From Pandoraea iniqua (GTDB lineage: Bacteria > Pseudomonadota > Gammaproteobacteria > Burkholderiales > Burkholderiaceae), in NCBI RefSeq assembly GCF_902459685.1, contig NZ_CABPSF010000002.1:310001-374000 (forward strand): a DNA stretch of 64,000 nucleotides, given 5' to 3'. Positions 48,418-58,222 of this stretch are shown here, piece after piece; positions within the stretch are counted from its first letter, which is position 1, and the number at the start of each line of letters is the position of its first letter. The translations under genes and the position numbers were made by a program. Below the pieces are notes generated by a model. That model saw only the letters and a list, made by a program, of their open reading frames with translations, did not search any database and was not told the DNA's origin.

Positions 48418-48490
48418 AAAATTTGCCGGGGTTTTGGCGATTCCCGGCAAACGATCGGAACGGCCGTCCGTGGCGTCGGTACCCTTCGGA

Positions 48491-49948
48491 TCACACGAAC
48501 GGGTTTTCGACGCGTGGCCAGTAATTGAGGTCGCGGCGGCGGTACGGAATTGCCGCGAAGTCGGGCGTCAGTGCGCCCGGCGCCGCGACGTGAAAGATCG
48601 CCTTCGCCCGAGGCGCAAACTCGGCCTGAAAGTGCTGCGTTGACTTCACGATCACGAGCCGCTTGGCGTCCATGGCGATGCCTATGCCGGTAAACGCATC
48701 GACGCCCATGACTTGGGTTCGCACGGAAACGAGCACGATGTCCAACCCGTTCGGTCCTTCGACCCAAACCGAGCGGCCCAATGGCATCGACATTCCTTGG
48801 ATGCTTTGCGAATGTGTATCGTGCACGGCTCGGACGGTTACGCGCAGATCCACAGGGTCACCTGAAGTGACCCCGCATTTGCCGCCGATGCGAAGATCGA
48901 GCGTCGCACCGACGCCGGCATCGGCGCAGATTTGAATAGCGCCCAAATCCCAGAAGCAACCCAGCGCGACATCAGGGATACCGCGCTCGACGATTCGCCG
49001 AAGGACGAAGGTGCTATCCCCGGGGGCGCCGCCGCCGGGATTGTCAGCCACATCCGCCACGACCACCGGTCCAGCGCCCACGGCCAATGCCAAGTCGAGC
49101 CCGTGATTCAGGTCATGCCATTGGGGCTGAACCTCATGCCGCATCGCCCAGAATTCATCTCCGAGCTGACGCGCCAACGCACCGGCTTGGGTGGGGTCAC
49201 GGTCCGCAATCACCCAAAGCTTCGCGCCCGCCTCGGGAACATCGCCCCAGGGGAATCCGTGGCCGAGAGATACGGAGAGAATGCCGTCGCGTCCCTCGAA
49301 GGACTTCATGCGCCGCACAAAACCGGCCATCGGTTCCGACGTGGTATGCCATGCCCCGACCATGCGGCAATCGTGCACCGCTGTGACCGGGGTGACTTTC
49401 TCGTCGACCGCCTGCGTCACCAGCCGATAGACTTCGCGCAATCGGTCGATCGCATCGGTATGCGGATACTCCTTGTACGCGATGAGAATATTGGCTGCAC
49501 ACTGCATCAAATCGGTGAAATGACAATGCGGGTCGAGCGTCGCCGCGATCGGCACATCGGGGCCGACAACTTCACGAATGCACGCGAGGAGATCGCCTTC
49601 GCAGTCGTCGTGATGCTGCGCCACCATGGCACCGTGGAGCATGAGTACAACGGCATCGAGCGGCAGCGCTGCGCGTACGCCGGCGACGATCTCGTCGCGC
49701 AGCGTTTCGTAGACCTCTCGAATCACCGGGCCCGAAGGCTGCGCTTCTGCGCTGAGCCCTTCCGCGATTTCGTTTCCGTCCGACTCGGCGAGTCGTCGAA
49801 GTTCGGCCATCAGATAGCCCACGCTTTCCGGTGCGCGCAGGCTTGCGTCGCCCCGAAAGATCCCGAATTCTTGGAATCCGCCCCAGCCCGTGGGGCACGG
49901 CGCGAAGGTATTGGTTTCGGTCGATAGCTGTGCCGCGAATATCTTCAT
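48491..49948 (-). CDS. M81-family (MlrC-like) metallopeptidase
   Basis: The 485-residue protein has the M81/DUF1485 start KIFAAQLSTETNTFAP (about 2-17), the DPHCHFTD motif (about 150-157) and AYKEYPHTD (about 166-174), which carry likely zinc ligands. MlrC, the founding member, cleaves linear microcystin and short D-residue peptides in the cytoplasm; most family members are uncharacterised. No signal peptide is seen. It follows the histidine kinase gene by about 120 bases on the same strand, with a TGTATC-N6-GACACA repeat between them. Confidence 0.88.
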   Translation of the reverse strand: MKIFAAQLSTETNTFAPCPTGWGGFQEFGIFRGDASLRAPESVGYLMAELRRLAESDGNEIAEGLSAEAQPSGPVIREVYETLRDEIVAGVRAALPLDAVVLMLHGAMVAQHHDDCEGDLLACIREVVGPDVPIAATLDPHCHFTDLMQCAANILIAYKEYPHTDAIDRLREVYRLVTQAVDEKVTPVTAVHDCRMVGAWHTTSEPMAGFVRRMKSFEGRDGILSVSLGHGFPWGDVPEAGAKLWVIADRDPTQAGALARQLGDEFWAMRHEVQPQWHDLNHGLDLALAVGAGPVVVADVADNPGGGAPGDSTFVLRRIVERGIPDVALGCFWDLGAIQICADAGVGATLDLRIGGKCGVTSGDPVDLRVTVRAVHDTHSQSIQGMSMPLGRSVWVEGPNGLDIVLVSVRTQVMGVDAFTGIGIAMDAKRLVIVKSTQHFQAEFAPRAKAIFHVAAPGALTPDFAAIPYRRRDLNYWPRVENPFV

Positions 49949-50021
49949 TGCGAGTCCAGAGGTGTGATGGATGCCATGACACACACTCTATTGGGACCGC
50001 GTTGCCGGATTGTGAGCAATG

Positions 50022-50039
50022 TGTATCCACATTGACACA
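50022..50039. promoter_or_regulatory. 18-bp inverted repeat, copy 1 (upstream of M81 gene)
   Basis: TGTATC-CACATT-GACACA, one mismatch from a perfect 6-6-6 inverted repeat. It lies 74 bp before the M81 start and also contains AATGTG-TATC-CACATT. The same form recurs at 51223 and 62120. Confidence 0.6.
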
Positions 50040-50067
50040 GAAGCCACGGAAGGCGACTTTGCGAGCG

Positions 50068-51099
50068 CTATCGCCTCGGCAGCACAACGCGTGCGATCAG
50101 TCCGCCCTCTCTACCGTTGATCAGTGTCAACGATCCGGCGTGCCGCTTCACTACGTCGTGGGCAATGGCCAGCCCGAGCCCTGTACCGCCAGTGTCCCGG
50201 TTGCGGGATTGTTCGAGCCGAAAAAATGGCTCCAGCACCCGCTCCAGATCACGCTCCGGAATGCCCGGGCCACGATCGACGATATCTATCTGAACGGCGT
50301 CATGGCCGTCGATGAGTTCAATTCGAGCCTCGCCGCCGTAGCGGATAGCGTTCGCCACCAGATTGCTGAGACACCGTTTCAATGCTAGTGGCTGCGCAAG
50401 CAGCGGCGCGATGGCGCCATGCACAGAGACTTTCTGGCCACGCTCCATCGCGTCTTCCGCAATGGCGTCCACGAGCGCATCGATGTCGATGGGGCTGACT
50501 TCTTCGGTGACAGCTTCATTGCGCAGAAACGAGAGCGTTGCATCGAGCAGCTGCGTCATCTCATCGATATCGGCAACCAGTCGATCACTGAACTCCGAGG
50601 CGTCGAGCGCCCCAAGCCGAAGACGCATTCGCGTGAGCGGTGTGCGTAAGTCATGCGAGACGGCTGCGAGAAATCGATTGCGATCGTTCACCTGACGGCG
50701 TATCGCCGCCTGCATCGAGTTGAAAACACGAGCGGCCTGTCGCGCTTCGATGGGGCCGGCTTCCGGAATCGGTGGCGCGTCCATGTTGCGTGACAACTCT
50801 GCGGCGCCCGCAGCCAGCGACTTAAACGGTATCGACAGCATTCGCGCGCCGACCCAAGAGGAGACGAGCAGCGGAACGATCTGCACAGCGGTGGCGAGTG
50901 CCCACTGCTGCGTGTTTGACATGCCGGGCGGTGGTTTAAAAGCCGCTGCGGAGTACAGCGTGTACATCAGTGTCGCGGTACCGGTTTGTGTCAGGGCCAC
51001 CATGACGAGCATGACAAACAGCAACCGATAGAACGCAGAGTCGAACGATGGCTTTTGCATGGTGGTTGCGGCAGGTGCCGTGGAAGAGGACTCGAACAT
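50068..51099 (-). CDS. Sensor histidine kinase, orphan, short periplasmic loop
   Basis: The 343-residue protein has two membrane segments (about 25-50 and 66-88) with only about 15-20 residues between them, then HAMP-like (about 90-140) and HisKA domains with His149 (FLAAVSHDLRTPLTRMR). The ATPase shows NLVANAIRYG, DRGPGIPE and GTGLGLAIAHD. The short loop suggests sensing in or near the membrane. No response regulator gene is adjacent; the nearest is 11 kb away at 62275. The ATG at 51099 is preferred over a longer open frame. Divergent from the TonB-dependent receptor. Confidence 0.92.
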   Translation of the reverse strand: MFESSSTAPAATTMQKPSFDSAFYRLLFVMLVMVALTQTGTATLMYTLYSAAAFKPPPGMSNTQQWALATAVQIVPLLVSSWVGARMLSIPFKSLAAGAAELSRNMDAPPIPEAGPIEARQAARVFNSMQAAIRRQVNDRNRFLAAVSHDLRTPLTRMRLRLGALDASEFSDRLVADIDEMTQLLDATLSFLRNEAVTEEVSPIDIDALVDAIAEDAMERGQKVSVHGAIAPLLAQPLALKRCLSNLVANAIRYGGEARIELIDGHDAVQIDIVDRGPGIPERDLERVLEPFFRLEQSRNRDTGGTGLGLAIAHDVVKRHAGSLTLINGREGGLIARVVLPRR

Positions 51100-51222
51100 G
51101 CCGCCATTATCCCGCGCCCATGTAGCGGCTTCGTCAACAGATTGTTTCAGGACGGAAACATCCTCCGGTGCATACCTCACGTTCGACTTCCCGTGGATTC
51201 GGAAGCCGCGTTCACGTGGCTA

Positions 51223-51240
51223 TGTTTCACGGGCGATACA
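51223..51240. promoter_or_regulatory. 18-bp inverted repeat, copy 2 (kinase / receptor divergent promoter)
   Basis: TGTTTC-ACGGGC-GATACA lies in the 286-bp region between the histidine kinase and the TonB-dependent receptor, about 146 bp before the receptor start. One mismatch from a perfect inverted repeat. Confidence 0.65.
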
Positions 51241-51385
51241 AAGTCCACATGAACCAGAAATATCGCGCAAATAACGTCTATCCCGGAGCTAAGACTCGAA
51301 TCAGCGTGGACACACAACGCTAAACGAACCAAACCGCGAAGGCATTCGTGATGACCGAAGTGCGGAAATCCCGGAGGAGACGACA

Positions 51386-53752
51386 GTGGCAATCAGACAA
51401 CATCGCAGGCATACCGCAGTCACCTTGCACCGATTCAGGCTGCGTCCGCGCGGAGGAACCTGGTTGGTCGGTTCGCTGCTGGGGCTGGCGACGGCCTATG
51501 GACATGCGCAAACCGTAGCACCGCCCGGTGCGGCGTCGGCGGTGAGTGCCGACGCGGAGAGCGCTAACCCGGCACCGCAGACCAACGCAGGTCCGGGCAA
51601 TACCGCAGAAAGCGCAGAAACCAAGACCGCCGCTTCGGCGAAAGACGGCGCGACACTCAATACCGTGGTGGTGACTGCCACGCGCCGTCGCGAACCCGCG
51701 CGCGAAGTGCCGATGCAGATCAACGTCATTTCGGCGGACGAGTTGCAGAAGAGTGGCGCGAAGACGATGTCCGATTTTCTCGCGGGCGAACCTGGGGTGG
51801 ATCTCAACACACAAGGCGGAAGCGGTGCCGGACAGATCAGCATGCGCGGCGTGACGACCGGTGAACAAACCGGTCCCACCGTGGGTGTCTACGTCGATGA
51901 TGTCGCCTTCGGGGGGAGCACGCTCTTCTCGCAAGGCGCCACGTTTGCACTGGACATGAGCCTGCTGGATCTGAATCACATCGAAGTGCTGCGCGGGCCG
52001 CAGGGCACGCTCTACGGCGCAGGGGCGATGGGCGGGTTGTTGAAGTACGTTACGAACGAGCCGGATACCAACGAATTCTCCGGGCAGGCGAGCCTTGGCA
52101 TGTCGTCGACGAAGCACGGCGGCATTGGCAATACGGCCAGCGCGGTCCTGAATATTCCAATCAAGAACGACGTAGCCGCCGTGCGTGTGTCGGCGTTTAG
52201 CCAGCATGATGCCGGTTACATCGACGCCGTTGGCCCGCAGGCGGGGAGCCGCATCGACAGAGGTGATACGTACGGCGCGCGCGCGTCTTTGCTGTTGACA
52301 CCCACGAGTCAATTCACCGTGCGTCTGAGCGCGATCACGCAAAACATCAATCGCAACGCGCCCAATTACGTTGCCTACGACAAGAGTGGCCAGCCTGTCG
52401 ATGGCGACCTGACAACGCGCGTTTTTGCCCCGGAACCGTTCCATCAAAACGTTCAGCTCTACTCGCTCGGTCTGGAGTACGACTTCGGCTGGGCACGCCT
52501 GAACTCGATCACGTCGTATCAATCGGTCAAGACAGACCAGCCTCAGGATCTGTCGGTGGTCTACGTGCCGGCGCTCGCTGCGCAAGGGCTCAATTTGAAC
52601 TCGGTCGTCGCGGCAAACTTTGCGAAAACGAACAAGGTGACGCAAGAGTTTCGTCTGACATCGGCGGCGAACCAACGCCTCGAATGGTTAGGCGGGCTCT
52701 TCTTTACCCGAGAACGAAGTGAATCGGATCAAGGCATTCTCGCGGGATTCCCCAACGGGACGCAGGCCACCCTCTCTGGGCTGGTGGCACCGAGTACCTA
52801 CACCGAATACGCGGCGTATGGCGATTTGACGTACCACGTGACGCCACGTCTGGCACTCACGGGCGGCGTCAGAATTGCCCACAACCAGCAGAATTACGAT
52901 CAAACCACGTCGGGGCTTCTGGGTGGCCCGCCGCAATCGACTTCGTCGCCGTCGTCCGACACCAGTAAGACCTACATGCTGACGGCCAGCTATGGGTTAA
53001 CCGATAACAGCAACGTGTACGTTCGCGCGGCCAGCGGCTATCGTCCCGGTGGGCCGAACGCACAGCTCATCAGCCCGATCACAGGGCTTCCCGGCAATGG
53101 CAATCCAACGTTTCAGCCCGATACGCTTTGGACCTACGAGGCAGGCTACAAGGCCGACTTGTTCGACAAACGTCTCTCGTTTTCAGCCACGGTTTACGAC
53201 ATCGAGTGGAAAAACATTCAGCAGCTCGGTGCCGTGGACGGCGTCAATCAGGTGCTCAACGCGGGTAATGCACGCGTTAAAGGGTTTGAGCTGGCGAGCA
53301 GCTTCCGCCCTGATCGGCATTGGAGCTTTGGCCTGGGCTTTTCCTACATCGACGCCAAGCTGACGCAAGGCAACGCCGCAACTGGGACGCAATCGGGCGA
53401 CCCGCTGCCGAACTCGGCGAAGTTCTCGGCCACACTGACCGGGACCTACCACTTCTCGCTCGGGACGTACGCCTCGTACGTCGGCTTTAGCGAACGATTC
53501 GTCGGCCGTCGCCACTCTGGATTTAGCGGCAGCAGCGGCCGGCCGGATTACCCGCTGCCGGGTTATGCCGTGACCGACCTTCAGGCGGGCATCGACTTCG
53601 GCCGCGCCAGTCTGAACTTCTACGTGCGCAATCTGTTTGACCGCCGCGCGCTCCTGGCCGCAGGCACCGCACTGATGCCACTCGGCGGGCCGGCGCTGGT
53701 CAGCGTGGCACAGCCGCGCACTATCGGCGCTGTGCTCACCGTGCCGTTCTGA
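51386..53752 (+). CDS. TonB-dependent outer-membrane receptor
   Basis: The 788-residue protein starts at a GTG with GGAGGA 7 bases upstream. It has a signal peptide (about 1-41, ending YGHAQ) and a Pro/Ala-rich linker. A TonB box-like stretch LNTVVVTATRR (about 91-101) precedes the plug domain (VPMQINVISADELQ ... IEVLRGPQGTLYGAGAMGGLLKYVT, about 107-220). A 22-strand beta-barrel ends in VPF. It belongs to the broad TonB-receptor family used for siderophores, sugars and peptides. The next gene, an S12 peptidase, is 29 bases away, so the receptor and the peptidase are probably one operon. Confidence 0.95.
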   Translation: MAIRQHRRHTAVTLHRFRLRPRGGTWLVGSLLGLATAYGHAQTVAPPGAASAVSADAESANPAPQTNAGPGNTAESAETKTAASAKDGATLNTVVVTATRRREPAREVPMQINVISADELQKSGAKTMSDFLAGEPGVDLNTQGGSGAGQISMRGVTTGEQTGPTVGVYVDDVAFGGSTLFSQGATFALDMSLLDLNHIEVLRGPQGTLYGAGAMGGLLKYVTNEPDTNEFSGQASLGMSSTKHGGIGNTASAVLNIPIKNDVAAVRVSAFSQHDAGYIDAVGPQAGSRIDRGDTYGARASLLLTPTSQFTVRLSAITQNINRNAPNYVAYDKSGQPVDGDLTTRVFAPEPFHQNVQLYSLGLEYDFGWARLNSITSYQSVKTDQPQDLSVVYVPALAAQGLNLNSVVAANFAKTNKVTQEFRLTSAANQRLEWLGGLFFTRERSESDQGILAGFPNGTQATLSGLVAPSTYTEYAAYGDLTYHVTPRLALTGGVRIAHNQQNYDQTTSGLLGGPPQSTSSPSSDTSKTYMLTASYGLTDNSNVYVRAASGYRPGGPNAQLISPITGLPGNGNPTFQPDTLWTYEAGYKADLFDKRLSFSATVYDIEWKNIQQLGAVDGVNQVLNAGNARVKGFELASSFRPDRHWSFGLGFSYIDAKLTQGNAATGTQSGDPLPNSAKFSATLTGTYHFSLGTYASYVGFSERFVGRRHSGFSGSSGRPDYPLPGYAVTDLQAGIDFGRASLNFYVRNLFDRRALLAAGTALMPLGGPALVSVAQPRTIGAVLTVPF

Positions 53753-53781
53753 ATCCCATGACCGAATACCGGAGACTCTCA

Positions 53782-55416
53782 ATGACTTTGCAGCAGAAAG
53801 ACCTGCACGCTCGCCTTGATGCCCATCTGGCGAAGTTCAACCGAGGCGACGCGCCGGGGCTCGTGGTCGGTGTTGCCCATGAAGGGCGGGCACTGTACCG
53901 CAAGGGTTTTGGCATGACGAGCCTCGAACACAGCGTCGCGAACACTTCGGCGACCCGCATGCGGATCGGGTCGACCAGCAAACATTTCACGTGTCTTGCG
54001 GCGCTGCTGCTCGCAGAGGACGGAAAACTGGATATCGACGCGGGCGTGCGCACTTATATTCCCGAATTGCCGGAATTGAAGGGGGCGCCAACGCTGCGTC
54101 AGTTGATGACGCATACCGGAGGCTATCGATGCTATCTGGACTTGTCAGTGATGACGCAAGGCGTTGCCACGATCGGGCCGGGTGTACCGCTGGCGATCGA
54201 GCTTCGTCAGCAGGATGTTAATTTCCCGCCGGGCGAGCGCATGATCTATTGCAACGGGGGATATCACCTCCTGTCGCAGGTCATTGCGCGCGTCAGCGGC
54301 ATGTCGTTCGAACGGTTTCTCAAGCAGCGGATTTTCCGCGTGATGGGCATGAACGACACGGAATCCGTCAGTGACGATTTGCGGATCAGGCCACGCATGG
54401 CCACACAGCATGTTCCTGACGGCGATGGCGGGTATTTGCGCGGACTGTTTCCGAGTGTCGATGTACTGGGGGAGGGCGGTATCGTCTCCACGATCGACGA
54501 TATGCTGAAGTGGGCCGGACATCTTCGTCATCCCACCAAGCTGGGTAGTCCCGAGACGTGGCGTGAGATGCTGACGATGCCTCGGTATTCGAGCGGAGAA
54601 CTCGGTGTCTACGCGCTGGGCCTGATACGCACCCGATATCGTAACGTCGAAACCATTCATCATGCGGGCGGCGTTTTTGGTGGATGCAGTCAGATGTTGA
54701 CGGTTCCCGCACATGCTCTGGATATTGTGCTGATGAGCAACGGCGCCCCAGTCGATCCCGTCGCGCTGGCGACCGAGATTGTCGATATCGTCCTTGGCGA
54801 TGACGTCCTCGGTCCGCCGCGGCAAGGGCCGGCACAGACGTCGGACAATCCCGGTTTGCGCGGGAAATATCTTTCCGTCGACCCGCTTCAGTGGGTGGAA
54901 ATCATCGAGCGGGACGACGGTTGGTACGCAACGACACATAATCAGACACACCTTCCGCAACCACTCATCGCGGCTGAGCTCGGATACCGGATCGACGATG
55001 GTGCGGGTGCGCAGACTCGTGTGGTGCCGCATGTGCGTACGCCGGCAGGCGACGTTTCAGCCATCGATGTCATCGAGAGCGGGCATGCCGTGACTCTGCG
55101 CCGATACGACATTGTCCTGCCGGATGAGGCGTTGGAAATGGACGGAATCTGTGGTCGATACTTTAGCCACGATGCCGACGCCCACGCCGTCGTCTCAATC
55201 GAGGACGGGATGTTGACGCTGGCCATTCGCGGCGCTACGGGAAGTGTGCGCTATCGCCTGAGTGCGATAACCCGCGATGTCTGGACCTTCGCGCCTGCAG
55301 ATGCTTCAGCACTCTCGACGGGCACGGCACGGGTGGAGCGCAACGCAGACAAGGCCATCCGCTTTTCGCTCTCCACATCCCGCACGCGGGGGCTGGCGTT
55401 CTCTCGTATTGACTGA
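53782..55416 (+). CDS. S12-family D-aminopeptidase-like serine hydrolase (copy A)
   Basis: The 544-residue protein has a penicillin-binding fold with Ser64-x2-Lys67 (GSTSKHFTC), Tyr156-x-Asn158 (YCNGGY) and His294-x-Gly296 (HHAGG). These are the three catalytic motifs in the same positions as Ochrobactrum D-aminopeptidase DAP (S62/Y153/H287). The last ~200 residues fit its two beta-barrel domains. There is no signal peptide, so it acts in the cytoplasm, probably removing N-terminal D-residues. The ATG at 53782 has GGAG 7 bases upstream; 53758 is an alternative. Confidence 0.9.
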   Translation: MTLQQKDLHARLDAHLAKFNRGDAPGLVVGVAHEGRALYRKGFGMTSLEHSVANTSATRMRIGSTSKHFTCLAALLLAEDGKLDIDAGVRTYIPELPELKGAPTLRQLMTHTGGYRCYLDLSVMTQGVATIGPGVPLAIELRQQDVNFPPGERMIYCNGGYHLLSQVIARVSGMSFERFLKQRIFRVMGMNDTESVSDDLRIRPRMATQHVPDGDGGYLRGLFPSVDVLGEGGIVSTIDDMLKWAGHLRHPTKLGSPETWREMLTMPRYSSGELGVYALGLIRTRYRNVETIHHAGGVFGGCSQMLTVPAHALDIVLMSNGAPVDPVALATEIVDIVLGDDVLGPPRQGPAQTSDNPGLRGKYLSVDPLQWVEIIERDDGWYATTHNQTHLPQPLIAAELGYRIDDGAGAQTRVVPHVRTPAGDVSAIDVIESGHAVTLRRYDIVLPDEALEMDGICGRYFSHDADAHAVVSIEDGMLTLAIRGATGSVRYRLSAITRDVWTFAPADASALSTGTARVERNADKAIRFSLSTSRTRGLAFSRID

Positions 55417-55427
55417 CGTTGGGGGAC

Positions 55428-55466
55428 GGTGGGAACTGAGAACAACTGTGAACGTCGGTTCCCACC
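55428..55466. terminator. Hairpin between the two convergent S12 genes
   Basis: A 9-bp perfect stem (GGTGGGAAC/GTTCCCACC) with a 21-base loop lies between the stops of the two converging genes. No T-run is seen, so termination is inferred. Confidence 0.45.
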
Positions 55467-55501
55467 TCTGCGATGCGTTCTGCGGTATCTGCCGTGTCCG
55501 C

Positions 55502-57184
55502 TCAAGACTTGGCAAATCGAAGGTTTCGAGTGCGGTTGGTGTTGACGGAAAATCCCTCGACACGTCCCGTGCCGGGGTGCCTCACGATGGAAAGCGTTCC
55601 CGTTCTGACGGCATTCGGGGCGCGGGGCGAGAAGCGAAAAAGATCGACGTCGACTGGAAAGATGTCGTAGTGGCATTCGCCCGCGCGTCCCACTATCTCG
55701 AGCGACATAATCGCGCAAACGTCGTCACGCGATTCATCTCCCAACACCGAAGGGCGCAGCGTAGCGCGAGCATCGGCTTCTTCGCTGGCATAGGCGCCAC
55801 TTAGCGAATCGATAACTTCGACGCTTACCGACGCCGATACCTCGACGCGCCGATAGATTGCCGTGTGGCCGCAATGAGAGATGCGCAAAGCCTCGGCATC
55901 ATCCGGATTGACGGCGCTTCCCCACTGAAGCAGAAAGGTGCCGTCGCCACTCGATTCCAAGGAAAACTCGCACGTGCCAGTTTCGGCGCGATCGTACGGA
56001 TAGAGCATTGGGTTGCTCGGTTCAAGCGGCCCGCTAAGCGTCATGTCTCCGGCGCGATCGGCGATGTCGTACACCATGTCGTTGTTCACCTCGCGATAGG
56101 TCCCCGCGCGTCCGGGCCAGCGGCCCGTGCTGGCGGGCGTTGGAACGGCGTAGCACTCCATCGGGGCCGCCAACAGAATGTCGAGCATGCGAAGCGAAAA
56201 CGCGGCCGGAGCTGGGATTGCCCCATTGCCAAGCAACACGATATCGATGCCGTGCTCGGGGACGCAGAGCATCTGGCACGATCCGCCCACGACACCGCCC
56301 GCATGCTGGATCAGTTCGCATCCGCGATATTGCGAGCGCCTTAAGCCCATCATGTAATCGCTGCGTAGACCACTGGAGAAGATGGGCGAAGAGAACATCA
56401 GGTCCCATGTGTCGGGATTTCCTATGCGTTTTTCGCCACGCAAATGCGAACACCATTTCAGCATGTCGTCCACGCACGAGACGACACCGCCTTCACCGAG
56501 AATTTCTCGCGAAGGAAATATCCCCCGATCGTAAGTACCCTCGCCGTTTTGGACATGGCAGGCGGCCATATGGCTGCGGATTCGATAGTCGTCGGGCAGG
56601 AGAAACGTATCGTTCATGCCCAATGGGTCAAAGACTTCGGCGGCGAGAAACGCCGCAAAGGGTTGTGCACTGACACGCTCGATGGCCAGCGAAATCAGGT
56701 GATATCCGCCGTTGCAATACATCATCCGCTCGCCCGTGGGAAAGTTGACACTAGTTTGCCGGCGCATGATGTCGAGCAGGTAGCCGGTCTGCGGCACCGC
56801 CAACCCGTTAGTAAGGAGCGATACGTCGAGCGCGCACCGTTGCCCACTTGTGTGGAACATGAACGCGCGTAATGGCGCGTCGCCGGCTACCCCGGTCAGT
56901 TCCGGTAAATAGCGGCGTACCGGCACATCGATATCCAGCGCTTTCGCTTCCCGGAGCAGCAAGGCCGCGAGGCAAGTCATGTGCTTGCTCGTCGATCCGA
57001 TACGCAGCAGGGTCCGCACATTCAAACCCAGTCCCAGGCCAACGTCCGCCATACCGAAGGCCTCGCGCAACACGACCTCGCCGTCAATGGCGGCGGCGGC
57101 GACGACGCCCGGTGAATCGCTTCGGTTGAACGGATCAAACAGCGCCTTCAGAGCGGTACCGTCAAATTGTTCCTGTGCCGACAC
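55502..57184 (-). CDS. S12-family D-aminopeptidase-like serine hydrolase (copy B)
   Basis: A 560-residue paralogue of the 53782 product with identical motifs at the same positions: Ser64-x2-Lys67 (GSTSKHMTC), YCNGGY and QHAGG. The start GTG at 57184 gives a 6-base spacing to AGGAGG and the same numbering as copy A; the ATG at 57190 abuts the ribosome site. The epimerase gene ends 15 bases upstream, so it is the last gene of the tonB-exbBD-MFS-epimerase unit. It lacks a signal peptide. The two copies differ strongly outside the core, suggesting different peptide preferences. Confidence 0.9.
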   Translation of the reverse strand: MSAQEQFDGTALKALFDPFNRSDSPGVVAAAAIDGEVVLREAFGMADVGLGLGLNVRTLLRIGSTSKHMTCLAALLLREAKALDIDVPVRRYLPELTGVAGDAPLRAFMFHTSGQRCALDVSLLTNGLAVPQTGYLLDIMRRQTSVNFPTGERMMYCNGGYHLISLAIERVSAQPFAAFLAAEVFDPLGMNDTFLLPDDYRIRSHMAACHVQNGEGTYDRGIFPSREILGEGGVVSCVDDMLKWCSHLRGEKRIGNPDTWDLMFSSPIFSSGLRSDYMMGLRRSQYRGCELIQHAGGVVGGSCQMLCVPEHGIDIVLLGNGAIPAPAAFSLRMLDILLAAPMECYAVPTPASTGRWPGRAGTYREVNNDMVYDIADRAGDMTLSGPLEPSNPMLYPYDRAETGTCEFSLESSGDGTFLLQWGSAVNPDDAEALRISHCGHTAIYRRVEVSASVSVEVIDSLSGAYASEEADARATLRPSVLGDESRDDVCAIMSLEIVGRAGECHYDIFPVDVDLFRFSPRAPNAVRTGTLSIVRHPGTGRVEGFSVNTNRTRNLRFAKS

Positions 57185-57199
57185 GGCCATCCTCCTGGA

Positions 57200-58216
57200 T
57201 CAATGCATCTCATACGGGGCGTCATCGCGACCCCAGACGCTCTCGGGGCCTTGCAGATATCCGTTTAGGTATTGGAACGAGGGCGCGCGATCCTCAGCCA
57301 GGAAGCAGGGCCCGTCGAGGTCTACCCGGTCGCACTGCTGCCCCAGAATGTAGGCCGGGGCCACACCGAGCGATGTGCAGGGCATACATCCGACCATGAC
57401 CGACAGTCCGAGCTCTCGAATCGGCGCGACCAGCGAGAGTGCACGTGTGAGGCCGCCGCACTTATCGAGCTTGACGTTGACGACGTCGTACCGGCGGGCG
57501 ACCGTGGCGAGATCGTCCAGATCCTGAAACGATTCGTCTGCCGCCAGGCGGATCGGATATCGCATGGATTCAAGGCACTCATCCTCGCCTGCCGGCAGGG
57601 GTTGTTCGAGCAGGTCGACGCCAACGTGCTGCATGACCGGCAGCATGCGAACCATGTGTTCTTGCGTCCACCCTTGATTAGCGTCGACGGAAAGCGCAGC
57701 GCCAGGGCAAGCCGCGCGAATCGCGACAAGTCGATCTACGTCGGTTGCGCTGCCGTCGAGCTTGATCTTCAACGCAACGGCGCCCTCGAAGCCACGCGCC
57801 GCCTCGGCCATGGCGGGTGCGGCATCAACACCGACGGTGAATGACGTCCGTAGTGGGCGCAGCCGGGCGCGTCCGGCCAGTCGTGCGACCGTCATGCCAC
57901 AGCGCTGAGCGGCCAATGACCATAGCGCCGCGTCGAGGGCGTTTCTCGCACCGCCGGCAGGCAGCAACCCGATGAGGGCCTCGCGGGATATGCCTCGCTC
58001 GATCAGCGGGCGTACGGCGGCAATCTGCTCGGCCATGCCCTCAGGCGTTTCTCCACGGTAGTAGACGCCGGCGGCCTCTCCTCGTCCTCTGTGTTGCCCG
58101 GATCGCAACGAGACAACCAGGACGCGGGCCGCGTCGACCGTGTGGCCCGAGATGTGAAAGGGGGTGGCCAGCGGCCACTGTTCGATACGAACGGAAAGCT
58201 TGCAGGGAATGGTCAT
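57200..58216 (-). CDS. Dipeptide (L-Ala-D/L-Glu-type) epimerase, enolase superfamily
   Basis: The 338-residue muconate-lactonising-type protein has the acid-base pair Lys150-x-Lys152 and Lys249 (VNVKLDK), metal ligands Asp178, Glu204 and Asp227, and the Asp299-x-Asp301 (DLDGP) motif. That last motif is the mark of dipeptide epimerases such as YcjG/YkfB, which turn L-Ala-D-Glu into L-Ala-L-Glu during muropeptide recycling. Substrate side-chain preference varies within the family. It starts 6 bases after the MFS stop and is part of the D-peptide operon. Confidence 0.9.
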   Translation of the reverse strand: MTIPCKLSVRIEQWPLATPFHISGHTVDAARVLVVSLRSGQHRGRGEAAGVYYRGETPEGMAEQIAAVRPLIERGISREALIGLLPAGGARNALDAALWSLAAQRCGMTVARLAGRARLRPLRTSFTVGVDAAPAMAEAARGFEGAVALKIKLDGSATDVDRLVAIRAACPGAALSVDANQGWTQEHMVRMLPVMQHVGVDLLEQPLPAGEDECLESMRYPIRLAADESFQDLDDLATVARRYDVVNVKLDKCGGLTRALSLVAPIRELGLSVMVGCMPCTSLGVAPAYILGQQCDRVDLDGPCFLAEDRAPSFQYLNGYLQGPESVWGRDDAPYEMH

Positions 58217-58222
58217 TGGCGC

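Noticed and set aside
51100-51385. Fur-regulated siderophore receptor
   Set aside because: No Fur-box-like AT-rich repeat is visible, and no siderophore reductase, esterase or ABC iron importer lies nearby; the shared 18-bp repeat is of a different type.
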